Shown here piece by piece: positions 9,478 through 18,555 of a stretch of 37,116 nucleotides of DNA (position 1 is its first letter; every line of letters begins with the position of its first letter). Made by a program: the position numbers and the translations under genes. This DNA comes from Bacteroidales bacterium. GTDB taxonomy: Bacteria; Bacteroidota; Bacteroidia; Bacteroidales; Bacteroidaceae. Location of the stretch: contig SFEP01000034.1 of NCBI GenBank assembly GCA_004557185.1, forward strand, positions 1-37,116, given 5' to 3'. The notes below the pieces were generated by a model, which was given only the letters and a program-made list of their open reading frames with translations, ran no database searches and was not told the origin of the DNA.

Positions 9478-9485
9478 CTACTTTC
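9478..9485 (+). promoter_or_regulatory. possible -7 box for the methyltransferase cassette
   Basis: TACTTTCG resembles TAnnTTTG with one mismatch and is the best candidate I see in 9350-9637. There is no clear -33 TTTG. If used, the 5-prime leader would be about 320 nt. Apart from this, 9350-9637 shows only AT-rich sequence without a gene. Confidence 0.25.
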
Positions 9486-9637
9486 GCCGCCGAAAGCTTT
9501 GGGCTTTCACAACATCTGAACACACATTTTTTGCATTCGCTATTATTTCGCGTTTAGCCAAGAGCCTCGGAAACTCATTGGGAATAAAAAAGCACGTAAA
9601 TAATATGTGAAGGGTTGCCCCGTATATGGTGCGCCCT

Positions 9638-9693
9638 GAAATCCTGTATAGCAATGCTCACGCTCACGGCGTGGTGCATTCTTATAGGATTTC
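9638..9693 (+). promoter_or_regulatory. long imperfect hairpin in leader of the methyltransferase operon
   Basis: GAAATCCT (9638-9645) pairs with AGGATTTC (9686-9693). Further in, AATGC (9653-9657) pairs with GCATT (9676-9680), and CACGC (9659-9663) pairs with GCGTG (9669-9673) around a 5-nt loop. The result is a bulged hairpin of about 56 nt. Together with the two T-run hairpins at 9737 and 9770, it suggests a structured 5-prime leader. It could instead be the remnant of a small inverted-repeat element. Confidence 0.5.
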
Positions 9694-9736
9694 CGGGGTT
9701 CCATTTCCGAGGCCGCCCCGTGCTAAACGCGATAAG

Positions 9737-9757
9737 AAGAGCACCACGCTCTTTTTT
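9737..9757 (+). terminator. small terminator-like hairpin in leader
   Basis: AAGAGC (9737-9742) and GCTCTT (9748-9753) form a 6-bp stem with a 5-nt loop, followed by T's to 9757. The stem is short, so it may be a weak or conditional terminator inside the leader. Confidence 0.45.
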
Positions 9758-9769
9758 GTGCGTTTGCGG

Positions 9770-9808
9770 ACTGATAGCCGACATGCCCCATCTCTATCAG
9801 TCTTTTTT
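9770..9808 (+). terminator. terminator-like hairpin abutting the methyltransferase start codon
   Basis: ACTGATAG (9770-9777) pairs perfectly with CTATCAGT (9794-9801) over a 16-nt loop. CTTTTTTC follows, and then the ATG at 9810. A stem plus T run directly in front of a start codon is the layout expected of an attenuator, or of an inverted-repeat operator. It could also simply be the AT-rich ribosome landing site with a chance inverted repeat. Confidence 0.5.
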
Positions 9809-9809
9809 C

Positions 9810-10883
9810 ATGGCAAACAAGAATCTCAACGCCGCCAAGGTGGCGAGGAAAGATGAGTTCTACACGCAGTTGGAAGACATCGAACGCGAGTTGCAGCACT
9901 ATTGGCAACACTTCCGCGGCAAAATCGTGCTGTGTAACTGCGACGACCCCTACGAAAGTAATTTCTTCAAGTATTTCGCCTCACGTTTCAACCAACTTGG
10001 GCTGAAGAAACTCATCTGTACCTGTTACAACGGCTCGGCCATTCAGGGCAGCGAACTCCCGCTCTTTCCCGAATGGCAGGTAGCGGAGGAAGCGCAGAAG
10101 CGCATAGCCCACAAGTTGGTCATCACAGAAGTGACGGACATGAACGGCGACGGCGCAGTGGACATGACCGACGTGGAAATCCTCATCAAGAACGATAAGA
10201 ATGTGATGACGCAGTTGAAAACGGGTGACTTCCGTTCGCAGGAGTGCAAAGAACTGCTGCGTGAGGCTGACATCGTCGTGACCAACCCGCCCTTCTCTCT
10301 CTTTCGTGAATACGTGGCGCTGATGATGGATTTTGGCAAGAAGTTTTTGATTATCGGGAATGTGAATGCCATCACCTGCAAAGAAATCTTTCCTCTTTTT
10401 CGCGATAACAAATTGTGGCTTGGGCCGAGTATCACCAGCGGCGACCGCAAGTTTAATGTGCCCGATGATTACCCGCTGAACGCAGCAGGGTGCGGAATTG
10501 ATGAGCAAGGGAAAAGGTTCATTCGTGTGAAAGGCGTGAGATGGTTCACCAACCTTGAGCACAACAGGCGTCACGAAATCTTCGACCTCGTCTGCCGCTA
10601 TTCTCCCGATAACTATCCGCGCTACGACAACTACGACGCCATAAACGTAGATAAAACATCTGACATTCCTTGTGATTATGCCGGCGCAATGGGTGTGCCG
10701 ATTACTTTCCTTGATAAGTATAACCCCGACCAGTTCGAGATATTAAATGCAAATGATTTCAGAAAGAATAATTGCATTCCCTTCAAGCCACATGGTTTAA
10801 TCAAAGACAAGGATGGTACGATAAATGGAAAAACAACTTATGTCCGCATCCTTATCCGCAACAAACATCCCCAACAACTATGA
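9810..10883 (+). CDS. EcoRI-family adenine-specific DNA methyltransferase
   Basis: This 357-residue protein resembles the M.EcoRI family of N6-adenine methyltransferases, which use S-adenosylmethionine. The catalytic motif is NPPF at residues 159-162 (in VVTNPPFSLFREYV). Upstream are CDDPYESNF at about 44-52 and, further on, FLIIGNVNAI at 179-188. Residues 110-121 form a perfect EF-hand/dockerin-like loop (D110, N112, D114, G115, D118, D121), which would be surplus to a minimal methylase. The start is the ATG at 9810 that begins MANKNLN; the frame is open upstream to 9615, but that stretch is the hairpin-rich leader. The stop TGA overlaps the ATGATG of the next gene, so the pair is probably translationally coupled. 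Base composition is visibly more AT-rich than in the neighbours, consistent with transfer. Family assignment is strong; target sequence unknown. Confidence 0.88.
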   Translation: MANKNLNAAKVARKDEFYTQLEDIERELQHYWQHFRGKIVLCNCDDPYESNFFKYFASRFNQLGLKKLICTCYNGSAIQGSELPLFPEWQVAEEAQKRIAHKLVITEVTDMNGDGAVDMTDVEILIKNDKNVMTQLKTGDFRSQECKELLREADIVVTNPPFSLFREYVALMMDFGKKFLIIGNVNAITCKEIFPLFRDNKLWLGPSITSGDRKFNVPDDYPLNAAGCGIDEQGKRFIRVKGVRWFTNLEHNRRHEIFDLVCRYSPDNYPRYDNYDAINVDKTSDIPCDYAGAMGVPITFLDKYNPDQFEILNANDFRKNNCIPFKPHGLIKDKDGTINGKTTYVRILIRNKHPQQL

Positions 10884-12004
10884 TGACGATTAAACAAATA
10901 GACGTGACCGTACGCGACATTGTGGACGGTTACGTGGACAACGAAGAACAGGGCGTGCGAGGCTACGGCGGCAAGCTCGACATCAGGCCGCCCTATCAGC
11001 GCGAGTTCATCTACAGCGACGCCGAGCAGCAGGCGGTCATTTACACCGTCATGCACAACTATCCGTTAAACGTGATGTACTGGGTGAAGCGCAGTGCAGA
11101 CGCCGAGTGCCCCTACGAGGTGATGGACGGGCAGCAGCGCACACTTTCGCTTTGCCAATATGTGGCGGGATATTTCAGCGTCGACTTCAAGAACTTCTTC
11201 AACCTCACGCCCGACGTGCAAAAGCAAATCCTTGACTATCGACTCACGGTGTATGTTTGCGAAGGGCCAGAGTCAGAGAAACTGGAATGGTTCAAAACTA
11301 TCAACATTGCAGGCAAGCCGCTCAATGAGCAGGAAATACGCAATGCCATTTATGCCGGACCTTTCGTGAGCGATGCCAAACGCCATTTCTCCAAAAACAA
11401 CTGTGGAGCCTACCGCCTTGGCAAAGACCTCGTCAGCGGTACACCCATCCGGCAGGATTTCCTGAAGAAAGCACTTGAATGGATGGCCCAACATGAAACG
11501 CGCATGGGAAAACCACAAACCCCAACGGGCTACATGGCCACGCACCAGCACGATCCCAATGCCAACAACTTGTGGACCTACTTCCAGAACGTGCTGAACT
11601 GGGCCATCACAAACTTCGACCAACGTAAGTTCCGCACCATCATGAAAGGGCTGGACTGGGCACGACTCTACGATGACTATGCCTCTCAGACGCTCGATGT
11701 TGCAGCGCTTCACAAAGAAATTTCACGACTGATGATGGACAGTGAGGTGCAGAAGAAAACGGGCATCATTCCTTATGTGCTAACCCGCGACGAGCATTTT
11801 CTCGACCTCCGCAGTTTCCCCGACGACATCAAACTCGCAGTGTGGGAACGACAGCAACATGTCTGCCCGCGTTGCCATAAAGCGTTCGACATCGCGCTCA
11901 TGGAAGGCGACCACATCACGCCGTGGCGCGACGGAGGCCGTACAACGGAGGAAAACTGTCAAATGCTATGCCGTGAGTGTAACCGACGGAAAGGAGCAAA
12001 ATAG
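10880..12004 (+). CDS. DUF262 and HNH-endonuclease domain protein
   Basis: This 374-residue protein starts at ATG 10880, overlapping the methyltransferase stop by 4 nt; the second ATG at 10883 is an alternative. The N-terminal half is a DUF262 (GmrS-like, ParB-fold) domain: PPYQREFIYS at 37-46, the nucleotide-binding motif DGQQR at 83-87, and the conserved INIAGKPLNEQEIRNAIY at 141-158. The C-terminus is a zinc-ribbon HNH nuclease with Cys329 and Cys332, the DH pair 344-345, Asn359, Cys364, Cys367 and Asn368. In GmrSD and SspE systems DUF262 supplies NTP-driven sensing and an HNH-type domain (DUF1524) cuts; here a classical HNH takes that place. Pairing with a methylase suggests the restriction arm of a restriction-modification-like system, possibly methylation-sensitive. 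That role is inference. Confidence 0.86.
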   Translation: MMTIKQIDVTVRDIVDGYVDNEEQGVRGYGGKLDIRPPYQREFIYSDAEQQAVIYTVMHNYPLNVMYWVKRSADAECPYEVMDGQQRTLSLCQYVAGYFSVDFKNFFNLTPDVQKQILDYRLTVYVCEGPESEKLEWFKTINIAGKPLNEQEIRNAIYAGPFVSDAKRHFSKNNCGAYRLGKDLVSGTPIRQDFLKKALEWMAQHETRMGKPQTPTGYMATHQHDPNANNLWTYFQNVLNWAITNFDQRKFRTIMKGLDWARLYDDYASQTLDVAALHKEISRLMMDSEVQKKTGIIPYVLTRDEHFLDLRSFPDDIKLAVWERQQHVCPRCHKAFDIALMEGDHITPWRDGGRTTEENCQMLCRECNRRKGAK

Positions 12005-12149
12005 GGAGGCCAAAGACCGCTGCGCGGCTTGCTTGAAGCGAGGTAAAGCCTTCCATGCGTAGGTTGCGCAGCGTTTACACCAAGTCTGTCCCCTCATGCG
12101 TCGGGGCTGACTGTCAGCCTCCTTCCATTGAGCCTCACCCCTACAAACA

Positions 12150-12181
12150 AAGCCCCGTCGCTGCGGTGAGCGACGGGGCTT
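12150..12181. terminator. bidirectional terminator between converging genes
   Basis: AAGCCCCGTCGCT (12150-12162) pairs perfectly with AGCGACGGGGCTT (12169-12181) around a 6-nt loop. On the minus strand it is followed by TTTGTTT, which suits the M23 peptidase gene that ends at 12228. On the plus strand it closes the methyltransferase cassette. 12005-12149 holds nothing I can identify. Confidence 0.88.
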
Positions 12182-12227
12182 ATTGTAGGCATGATTGTCT
12201 TGTTTCTTTTCGGGGGAGGGCTGTGGG

Positions 12228-13139
12228 TTAGTAACGCAGAATTTGCCCTACGCGCAGTTTGGAACGCGACTTGAGACTGTTGCGGCCGGCCAGTTTATCC
12301 TCCGACATGTGGAGCTTGCGGGCAATGGAGTAGAGCGTTTCGCCCTTCTTCACCTTGTAGTAGCGTGCGGCCACGGGGCGCTGTTTCGGTGCTTCGGCGG
12401 GGGCGTCGTGCTTCGGCTCGTTGTCGGCCATGAGGTTGGTCGGCTCATTGGAGCGTTCCTTGCGGAAGGTGTAGAAGTCGGCCGTCACGTCCTGCGCGGC
12501 AAAGTCGAAGAGCAGGGCGGGGTCGATGGCTTCGCCGCAGATGCGCGTTTCAAAGTGCAGGTGCGAGCCGAAGGAACGGCCCGTGTTGCCGCCCAGACCA
12601 ATCACCTCGCCAGCCTTCACCTCCTGGTCCACGTCGACGAGCTGCTTCGACAGGTGTCCGTATATGGTTTCCAGACCGTTGGGGTGTCGCAGCACAATGT
12701 AGTAGCCGTAGCCTCCGGCGTCGTAGCGTGCCACGCGCACTTTGCCGTCGAAGGCCGCCACAATGGTGTCGCCCGTGTACACCTTCACGTCGATGCCCTT
12801 GTGCATGCGTCTGAAGGCGGGGCGGTAGCCGTAGTGCGAGGTCACGGTGCGCGAGGGCGTAGGCATGCAGAAGCCCCGCAGGTCGATGCGGAAGCTGTCG
12901 GGCACCTCGCTCGCGGCGTAAGGGTGGGCACGGTTCGTAACCCAGGAACTATAGAGAAGGTCGGCGTAGTCGGCCTGCATGTCACGCTCTACGGCGCGCT
13001 GTATGGACACGGAATCTACGGCACGCAGACGGCGGTCAACGGGCGCCTGTCGTGCTATCAAGTCCTGAGCATGCATCGTCGCCCCCACGCCTGCCAGCAG
13101 CAGGCACATAGCGGCGCGGCGCAAGTTTCTCAGTATCAT
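12228..13139 (-). CDS. secreted M23 (LytM-type) peptidase with C-terminal LysM domain
   Basis: Translation from 13139 gives 303 residues with a signal peptide (ILRNLRRAAMCLLLAG, cleavage near MHA/Q). An upstream ATG in frame at 13190 would place 17 extra residues before the signal and is less likely. The M23 metallopeptidase domain spans about residues 95-210, with zinc ligands His113 and Asp117 (HKGID) and His195 (HLHFE), plus catalytic His162 or His193. A LysM peptidoglycan-binding module occupies 259-303 (YYKVKKGETLYSIARKL). The expected role is cutting peptide cross-links of peptidoglycan in the periplasm, or activating other hydrolases. It is monocistronic, with its own -7 box at 13211 and terminator at 12150. 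Confidence 0.92.
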   Translation of the reverse strand: MILRNLRRAAMCLLLAGVGATMHAQDLIARQAPVDRRLRAVDSVSIQRAVERDMQADYADLLYSSWVTNRAHPYAASEVPDSFRIDLRGFCMPTPSRTVTSHYGYRPAFRRMHKGIDVKVYTGDTIVAAFDGKVRVARYDAGGYGYYIVLRHPNGLETIYGHLSKQLVDVDQEVKAGEVIGLGGNTGRSFGSHLHFETRICGEAIDPALLFDFAAQDVTADFYTFRKERSNEPTNLMADNEPKHDAPAEAPKQRPVAARYYKVKKGETLYSIARKLHMSEDKLAGRNSLKSRSKLRVGQILRY

Positions 13140-13210
13140 GGGCGAATAATTTGGGGTTAAAAAGAGAGTAAAAAAGGTATCAGCAAACACCGATACGTAA
13201 TTGCACGCCG

Positions 13211-13218
13211 CAAAGTTA
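13211..13218 (-). promoter_or_regulatory. -7 promoter box for the M23 peptidase gene
   Basis: On the minus strand this reads TAACTTTG, a perfect match to the Bacteroidetes TAnnTTTG box, about 72 nt upstream of the ATG at 13139. No clear -33 TTTG is seen at the usual 19-21 nt spacing. Confidence 0.55.
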
Positions 13219-13295
13219 GCATTTTTTTCTTAGCACTACGGCCCGCTATTATCATAAAAAGTGTAATAGACAACAAGTTGGGTGCCCTGTGCCCT

Positions 13296-13784
13296 TCACA
13301 GAATGGCCAAAGCAATGGCAGCGCAGGCCTCGGCATCGGCCAGTGCGTGGTGGTGGTGGCGCAGGTCGTAGCCGCAGCGGGCGGCTATGATGTCGAGGTT
13401 GTGGTGGCCGCCAGGCCAGCGTTTGCGGGCGGCCACGCAAGTGCAAAGGAAGGTGTAGTCGGGGTAATCCATCTGGTACGTGCGGAACACGGCCTTCAAG
13501 CAACTCTCGTCGAAGGCCTTGTTGTGCGCCACCAAGGGCAGCCCCTCGATGAGCGGCTCCACCTGCCGCCACACGGTGGGGAAGATGGGGGCCTGTGCCG
13601 TGTCGGCGGCGCAGAGGCCGTGCACGCGGCTGCACCAATAGTTGTAGTATTCGGGCTCGGGCTTGATGAGCGAGTAAAACCTGTCGGCTATCTGTCCGCC
13701 GCGCACCACCACGATGCCCACGGCGCACACCGACGAGCGCTCGTTGTTGGCCGTTTCAAAGTCTATGGCTGCGAAGTTCTGCAT
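13296..13784 (-). CDS. DEDDh-family 3'-5' exonuclease (DnaQ/epsilon-like)
   Basis: The 162-residue protein starting at 13784 (MQNFAAIDFETAN) carries the exonuclease signature: Asp8 and Glu10 (DFE, motif I), Asp92 (HNKAFDESCL, motif II) and His145 with Asp150 (HHALAD, motif III, HxAxxD). It removes nucleotides from DNA or RNA 3' ends in a metal-dependent way. It is a short, stand-alone DnaQ-like exonuclease rather than a polymerase subunit, because no extra domain follows. The frame is open further upstream, but the strong family match begins exactly at this ATG. A -7 box lies at 13842. The substrate is not evident. Confidence 0.85.
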   Translation of the reverse strand: MQNFAAIDFETANNERSSVCAVGIVVVRGGQIADRFYSLIKPEPEYYNYWCSRVHGLCAADTAQAPIFPTVWRQVEPLIEGLPLVAHNKAFDESCLKAVFRTYQMDYPDYTFLCTCVAARKRWPGGHHNLDIIAARCGYDLRHHHHALADAEACAAIALAIL

Positions 13785-13841
13785 GTTTCGTTTCGCTTTA
13801 TGCTTGTCGTTGATGAGTCGTTGCCTGCCTGACAGGCGCGG

Positions 13842-13849
13842 CAAAATTA
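13842..13849 (-). promoter_or_regulatory. -7 promoter box for the exonuclease gene
   Basis: On the minus strand this reads TAATTTTG, a full match to TAnnTTTG, 58 nt upstream of the ATG at 13784. No convincing -33 box is seen. Confidence 0.5.
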
Positions 13850-14037
13850 CGATTTCGTGCCGAAACAGGGGGCGCAGCGCGGTGATGCCATGCCCTGCGC
13901 CGCTTGTTGGAGGTACGAAACAGCCCTCCACGAAGCCTCCCACTGCTTGCCGACCTCACCAGGCGGCGTTCTTCCATTACGCCCCAATCCTTCTGCAAGG
14001 CACGCCGTAGGGCCGTGGCTATTTTCAGAAAAAATTC

Positions 14038-14142
14038 CAAGGCATGAAAATTTTTTTCCAACGCTTGAAAATATTTTTTCAACGCTTGACAAAAAATTTT
14101 CAAGGCAGGGAAAAAATTTTTCAAGCGTGGACGTTTTTCTTG
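14038..14142. repeat. 21-bp tandem repeat with phased A/T tracts, array 1 (five units)
   Basis: Units start at 14038, 14059, 14080, 14101 and 14122, each beginning CAA(G/C)GC or similar (CAAGGC, CAACGC, CAACGC, CAAGGC, CAAGCG) and followed by a run of A and T. The spacing is exactly 21 bp each time, two turns of B-DNA, so the A-tracts fall on one face of the helix. The repeat creates open frames with seven-residue repeats on both strands (such as KNFFPAL), which are by-products of the period. The array lies in the 535-bp gap between the exonuclease promoter and the subtilase 3' end. Confidence 0.9.
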
Positions 14143-14254
14143 AAAATATTGGCGGGCCGCCAACTCCCTTTCTGCGTTGCGTGAGGCGTATGGGCGTGTT
14201 CGGTTTTTGCACGGGAGGGGCGTTTCCTGTTTTGCCCATTCCCCCCTCGAAAGG

Positions 14255-14294
14255 CACAAGGCAGATGCGGCCGCGTGGCTGCATCTGCCTTGTG
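14255..14294 (-). terminator. long hairpin after the subtilase gene
   Basis: CACAAGGCAGATGC (14255-14268) pairs perfectly with GCATCTGCCTTGTG (14281-14294). The loop can add a G-T pair and GCC/GGC, giving about 18 bp around a 4-nt loop. It lies 25 nt beyond the subtilase stop. The T run after it on the minus strand is short, so its strength is uncertain. Confidence 0.7.
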
Positions 14295-14319
14295 AGGGAG
14301 AGAGGGTGGGGAGTGGGTG

Positions 14320-16440
<2,121 letters not shown>

Positions 16441-16483
16441 AAGGAGCATGATTTCTATTTTAAGATGGACAGCACCCACCTCA

Positions 16484-16533
16484 GAAAAAAAGGAAGCGGG
16501 CCGACGCTACGCTGTGGCGCGGCATCGGCCCGC
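16484..16533 (-). terminator. Rho-independent terminator after the Omp28-like gene
   Basis: GCGGGCCGA and TCGGCCCGC (plus-strand 16496-16504 and 16525-16533) form a 9-bp GC-rich stem. On the minus strand it is followed by CCTTTTTTTT. It lies 30 nt after the stop at 16563 and separates that gene from the subtilase. Confidence 0.85.
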
Positions 16534-16562
16534 GAAATGGTGTGGAGGGGGATTTTCAATGC

Positions 16563-18419
16563 TTACTTCACCATCCACTTGGCGGTGTGAGCGCCGCAGC
16601 GCACCACGTAGACACCTGCGGGCAATGCCAGCGAGGCACCCTGCGTGAGGCTGCCCACACGGCGGCCGGCGGCGTCGAACACCTGCGCCGTGCCGAGGCC
16701 CTGCGTCATGCCGAGGCGGCCGGGGGTGGTGCTGAACTGCGGTGCGGAGGCTGCGCCCGTGGCCTGGCTGATGCCCGAGGTGGTGCCGTTGGTGGTCACG
16801 CCGATGGCGTTGGCATTGTGCACGGCGCACTCCAGTGCCGACTCAGAAGCGTCGCTCACGAAGGCCACAATCTGCATGCGTGAGGGGTCGGTGGCGAAGG
16901 CGTAGTTGTTGGCATACGAGGAGGTGATGCTCGCGGGAATGGTGTAGTCGATGGTGCGCGTCACCGTTTCGCCAGGAATAAGTTCGATGCTCTCGCCCCA
17001 TGTGGAGCCGTTGAGCGTGCCGCGGAAGGCGTGGTCGTGCACGTAGCTGGTGCCGCCATTAGCCTGGTTGGCCACGATGCCGTCCTGCGTGAGCCACACG
17101 TTGAGGGCGTGGGGCAGCGTGGAGGGACTGACGAAGGTGTGCACGTAGACGGTGACGGTGCCCGTGCCGTCGGCCTCGTTGAAGGCATTCTCCATTTCCA
17201 CCGACACGTAAGGCTGGCGTGCGTCGGCCGTGGCGATGGCCTGCGGCAGGGTGACGTAGAGCGCGGTGGTGTTGCCGAAGACAACGCTGCTGGCCCCCTC
17301 GGTGTAGGGCAGGCGGTTGATGGTGACGGCGGGCGCGTAGATGGAGCCGCCCAGGTTGTAGAGCCAGGTGTACTCCACATCCTCGGCCATGGTGAAGAGG
17401 TCGGGGGCGTAGCCAGCGTGGTGAGCCACGATGACAAAGTCGTCGGTGCGTCCCATGATGGCCGTGTTGATGGATTCGTGGCCCGAGGGGCAGTTGCTGC
17501 AGGTCTGGCCAGTGAAGTTTTCAAGCAACAGGCGCTTCTGCACGTTGGCAGGATAGAGGAAAACCTGGCTCGTCACGGCGTTGTCGGCAGGCTCGGCATC
17601 CGTCTGGCCGTTGACGGTGGGCACCTCCAGACGCAGGTCGAGCGCGCCAGGCTGTGAAGCGTTGATGCCCTCAAGCGAGTAGGTGTGCACCGCGCCGGGT
17701 GCCACGTTGAGGCCGGTGACTTCCTGCTGGCTGGCGGCGGCATCGCCCACCGCGGTTTGCAGCGTGAGGGAGGTGATGGGCGTCGTGCCGAAGTTGAAGA
17801 TTTCGCCTTGCAGACTGATGTCGCTGCCCGCCTTGCAGTAGCCTTGTACGTTGACGGGCTTCACAAGCACGTCGGTGAAGTCGGCGCTGCCCTCCACCAC
17901 AAACTGCAGGATGGGCGCACCCAGACCGCGGTTGCTCACGTCGACCCATGCGCCGTCGGCATAGCCCCACACGTAGCCCGTGGGGAGGTCGGCCGCCTCG
18001 TCGAAGAGGCAGGGCTTTCCGCCTTCGGCATTGCTGAGGGTGGCCTTGTAGCCCAGGAAGAGGGGCTGGCCGTCGATGGTGATGGGCTGGTCGAAGTCGA
18101 ACTCCACCACCGAGGTGGAAGCGCCGCTCACCAAAGCCTCGGCCACGGGGGTGGCGGTGAGGTCGTGCGTGGCGAAAATGCGAAGTTCGGAGAGTTTGCG
18201 CGTGCTGAAGGCGGCACGCAGCCCCGTGATGCGCTTGCCCTTGAGCAGCTGCATCTTGCTTTCGGGCAGACGGATGGCTACGCCGTGCGTGGCTTCGCTG
18301 GTGCTGAAGCCCACGCCCTTGTTGCGCTCGTACTGCAGCGTGGTGTAGCCCAGATACGTTTGCGCTCCAGCGCTCAACGGCAGCAGGGCGGCAAGGAGGA
18401 GGGTAGAGAGAAATTTCAT
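16563..18419 (-). CDS. Omp28-related secreted protein with T9SS C-terminal domain
   Basis: This 618-residue protein has a signal peptide (MKFLSTLLLAALLPLSAGAQ, cleavage near 19). Residues about 20-175 form a beta-rich N-terminal domain with VEFDFDQPITIDG and LFLGYKA. A middle region carries LLLENFTGQTCSNCPSGHE, with Cys307 and Cys310, the mark of Omp28-related outer membrane proteins with a thioredoxin-like fold. The C-terminus has VFDAAGRRVGSL, LPAGVYVVRCG and ends in KWMVK, a T9SS sorting domain. Omp28 of Porphyromonas gingivalis is a surface adhesin-type antigen; the role here is not known. It is last in the minus-strand run after the ZIP transporter, 136 nt away, and two AT-rich elements lie upstream. 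Confidence 0.85.
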   Translation of the reverse strand: MKFLSTLLLAALLPLSAGAQTYLGYTTLQYERNKGVGFSTSEATHGVAIRLPESKMQLLKGKRITGLRAAFSTRKLSELRIFATHDLTATPVAEALVSGASTSVVEFDFDQPITIDGQPLFLGYKATLSNAEGGKPCLFDEAADLPTGYVWGYADGAWVDVSNRGLGAPILQFVVEGSADFTDVLVKPVNVQGYCKAGSDISLQGEIFNFGTTPITSLTLQTAVGDAAASQQEVTGLNVAPGAVHTYSLEGINASQPGALDLRLEVPTVNGQTDAEPADNAVTSQVFLYPANVQKRLLLENFTGQTCSNCPSGHESINTAIMGRTDDFVIVAHHAGYAPDLFTMAEDVEYTWLYNLGGSIYAPAVTINRLPYTEGASSVVFGNTTALYVTLPQAIATADARQPYVSVEMENAFNEADGTGTVTVYVHTFVSPSTLPHALNVWLTQDGIVANQANGGTSYVHDHAFRGTLNGSTWGESIELIPGETVTRTIDYTIPASITSSYANNYAFATDPSRMQIVAFVSDASESALECAVHNANAIGVTTNGTTSGISQATGAASAPQFSTTPGRLGMTQGLGTAQVFDAAGRRVGSLTQGASLALPAGVYVVRCGAHTAKWMVK

Positions 18420-18426
18420 GTGACGA

Positions 18427-18446
18427 GATATAAATAAGGGGATGTG
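18427..18446 (-). repeat. AT-rich intergenic element, copy 4
   Basis: The minus strand reads CACATCCCCTTATTTATATC and sits seven bases in front of the Omp28-like ATG at 18419, in sense orientation. Confidence 0.6.
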
Positions 18447-18482
18447 TTAAGATGAGTGGCTTGAAGATGGCTGACCGATGGG

Positions 18483-18506
18483 CCTCCTTATATATATAAT
18501 GGAGTG
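18483..18506. repeat. AT-rich intergenic element, copy 5 (palindromic)
   Basis: CCTCCTTATATATATAATGGAGTG is nearly self-complementary (CTCC...GGAG around TATATATA). It lies in the 136-nt gap between the ZIP transporter stop and the Omp28-like start. Confidence 0.65.
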
Positions 18507-18555
18507 AGGCAGGCGCTTGCGGAGCATTTCTTTTTCCCAAAAAAACAAACCTGCG

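Noticed and set aside
9615..9809. N-terminal extension of the methyltransferase
   Set aside because: The extra 65 residues have no family match and lie over the leader hairpins; the family start is at the ATG of 9810.
9279..12227. Insertion sequence or integrase bringing the methylase cassette
   Set aside because: No transposase, integrase, terminal inverted repeats or target duplications could be seen at the borders; only base composition hints at transfer.
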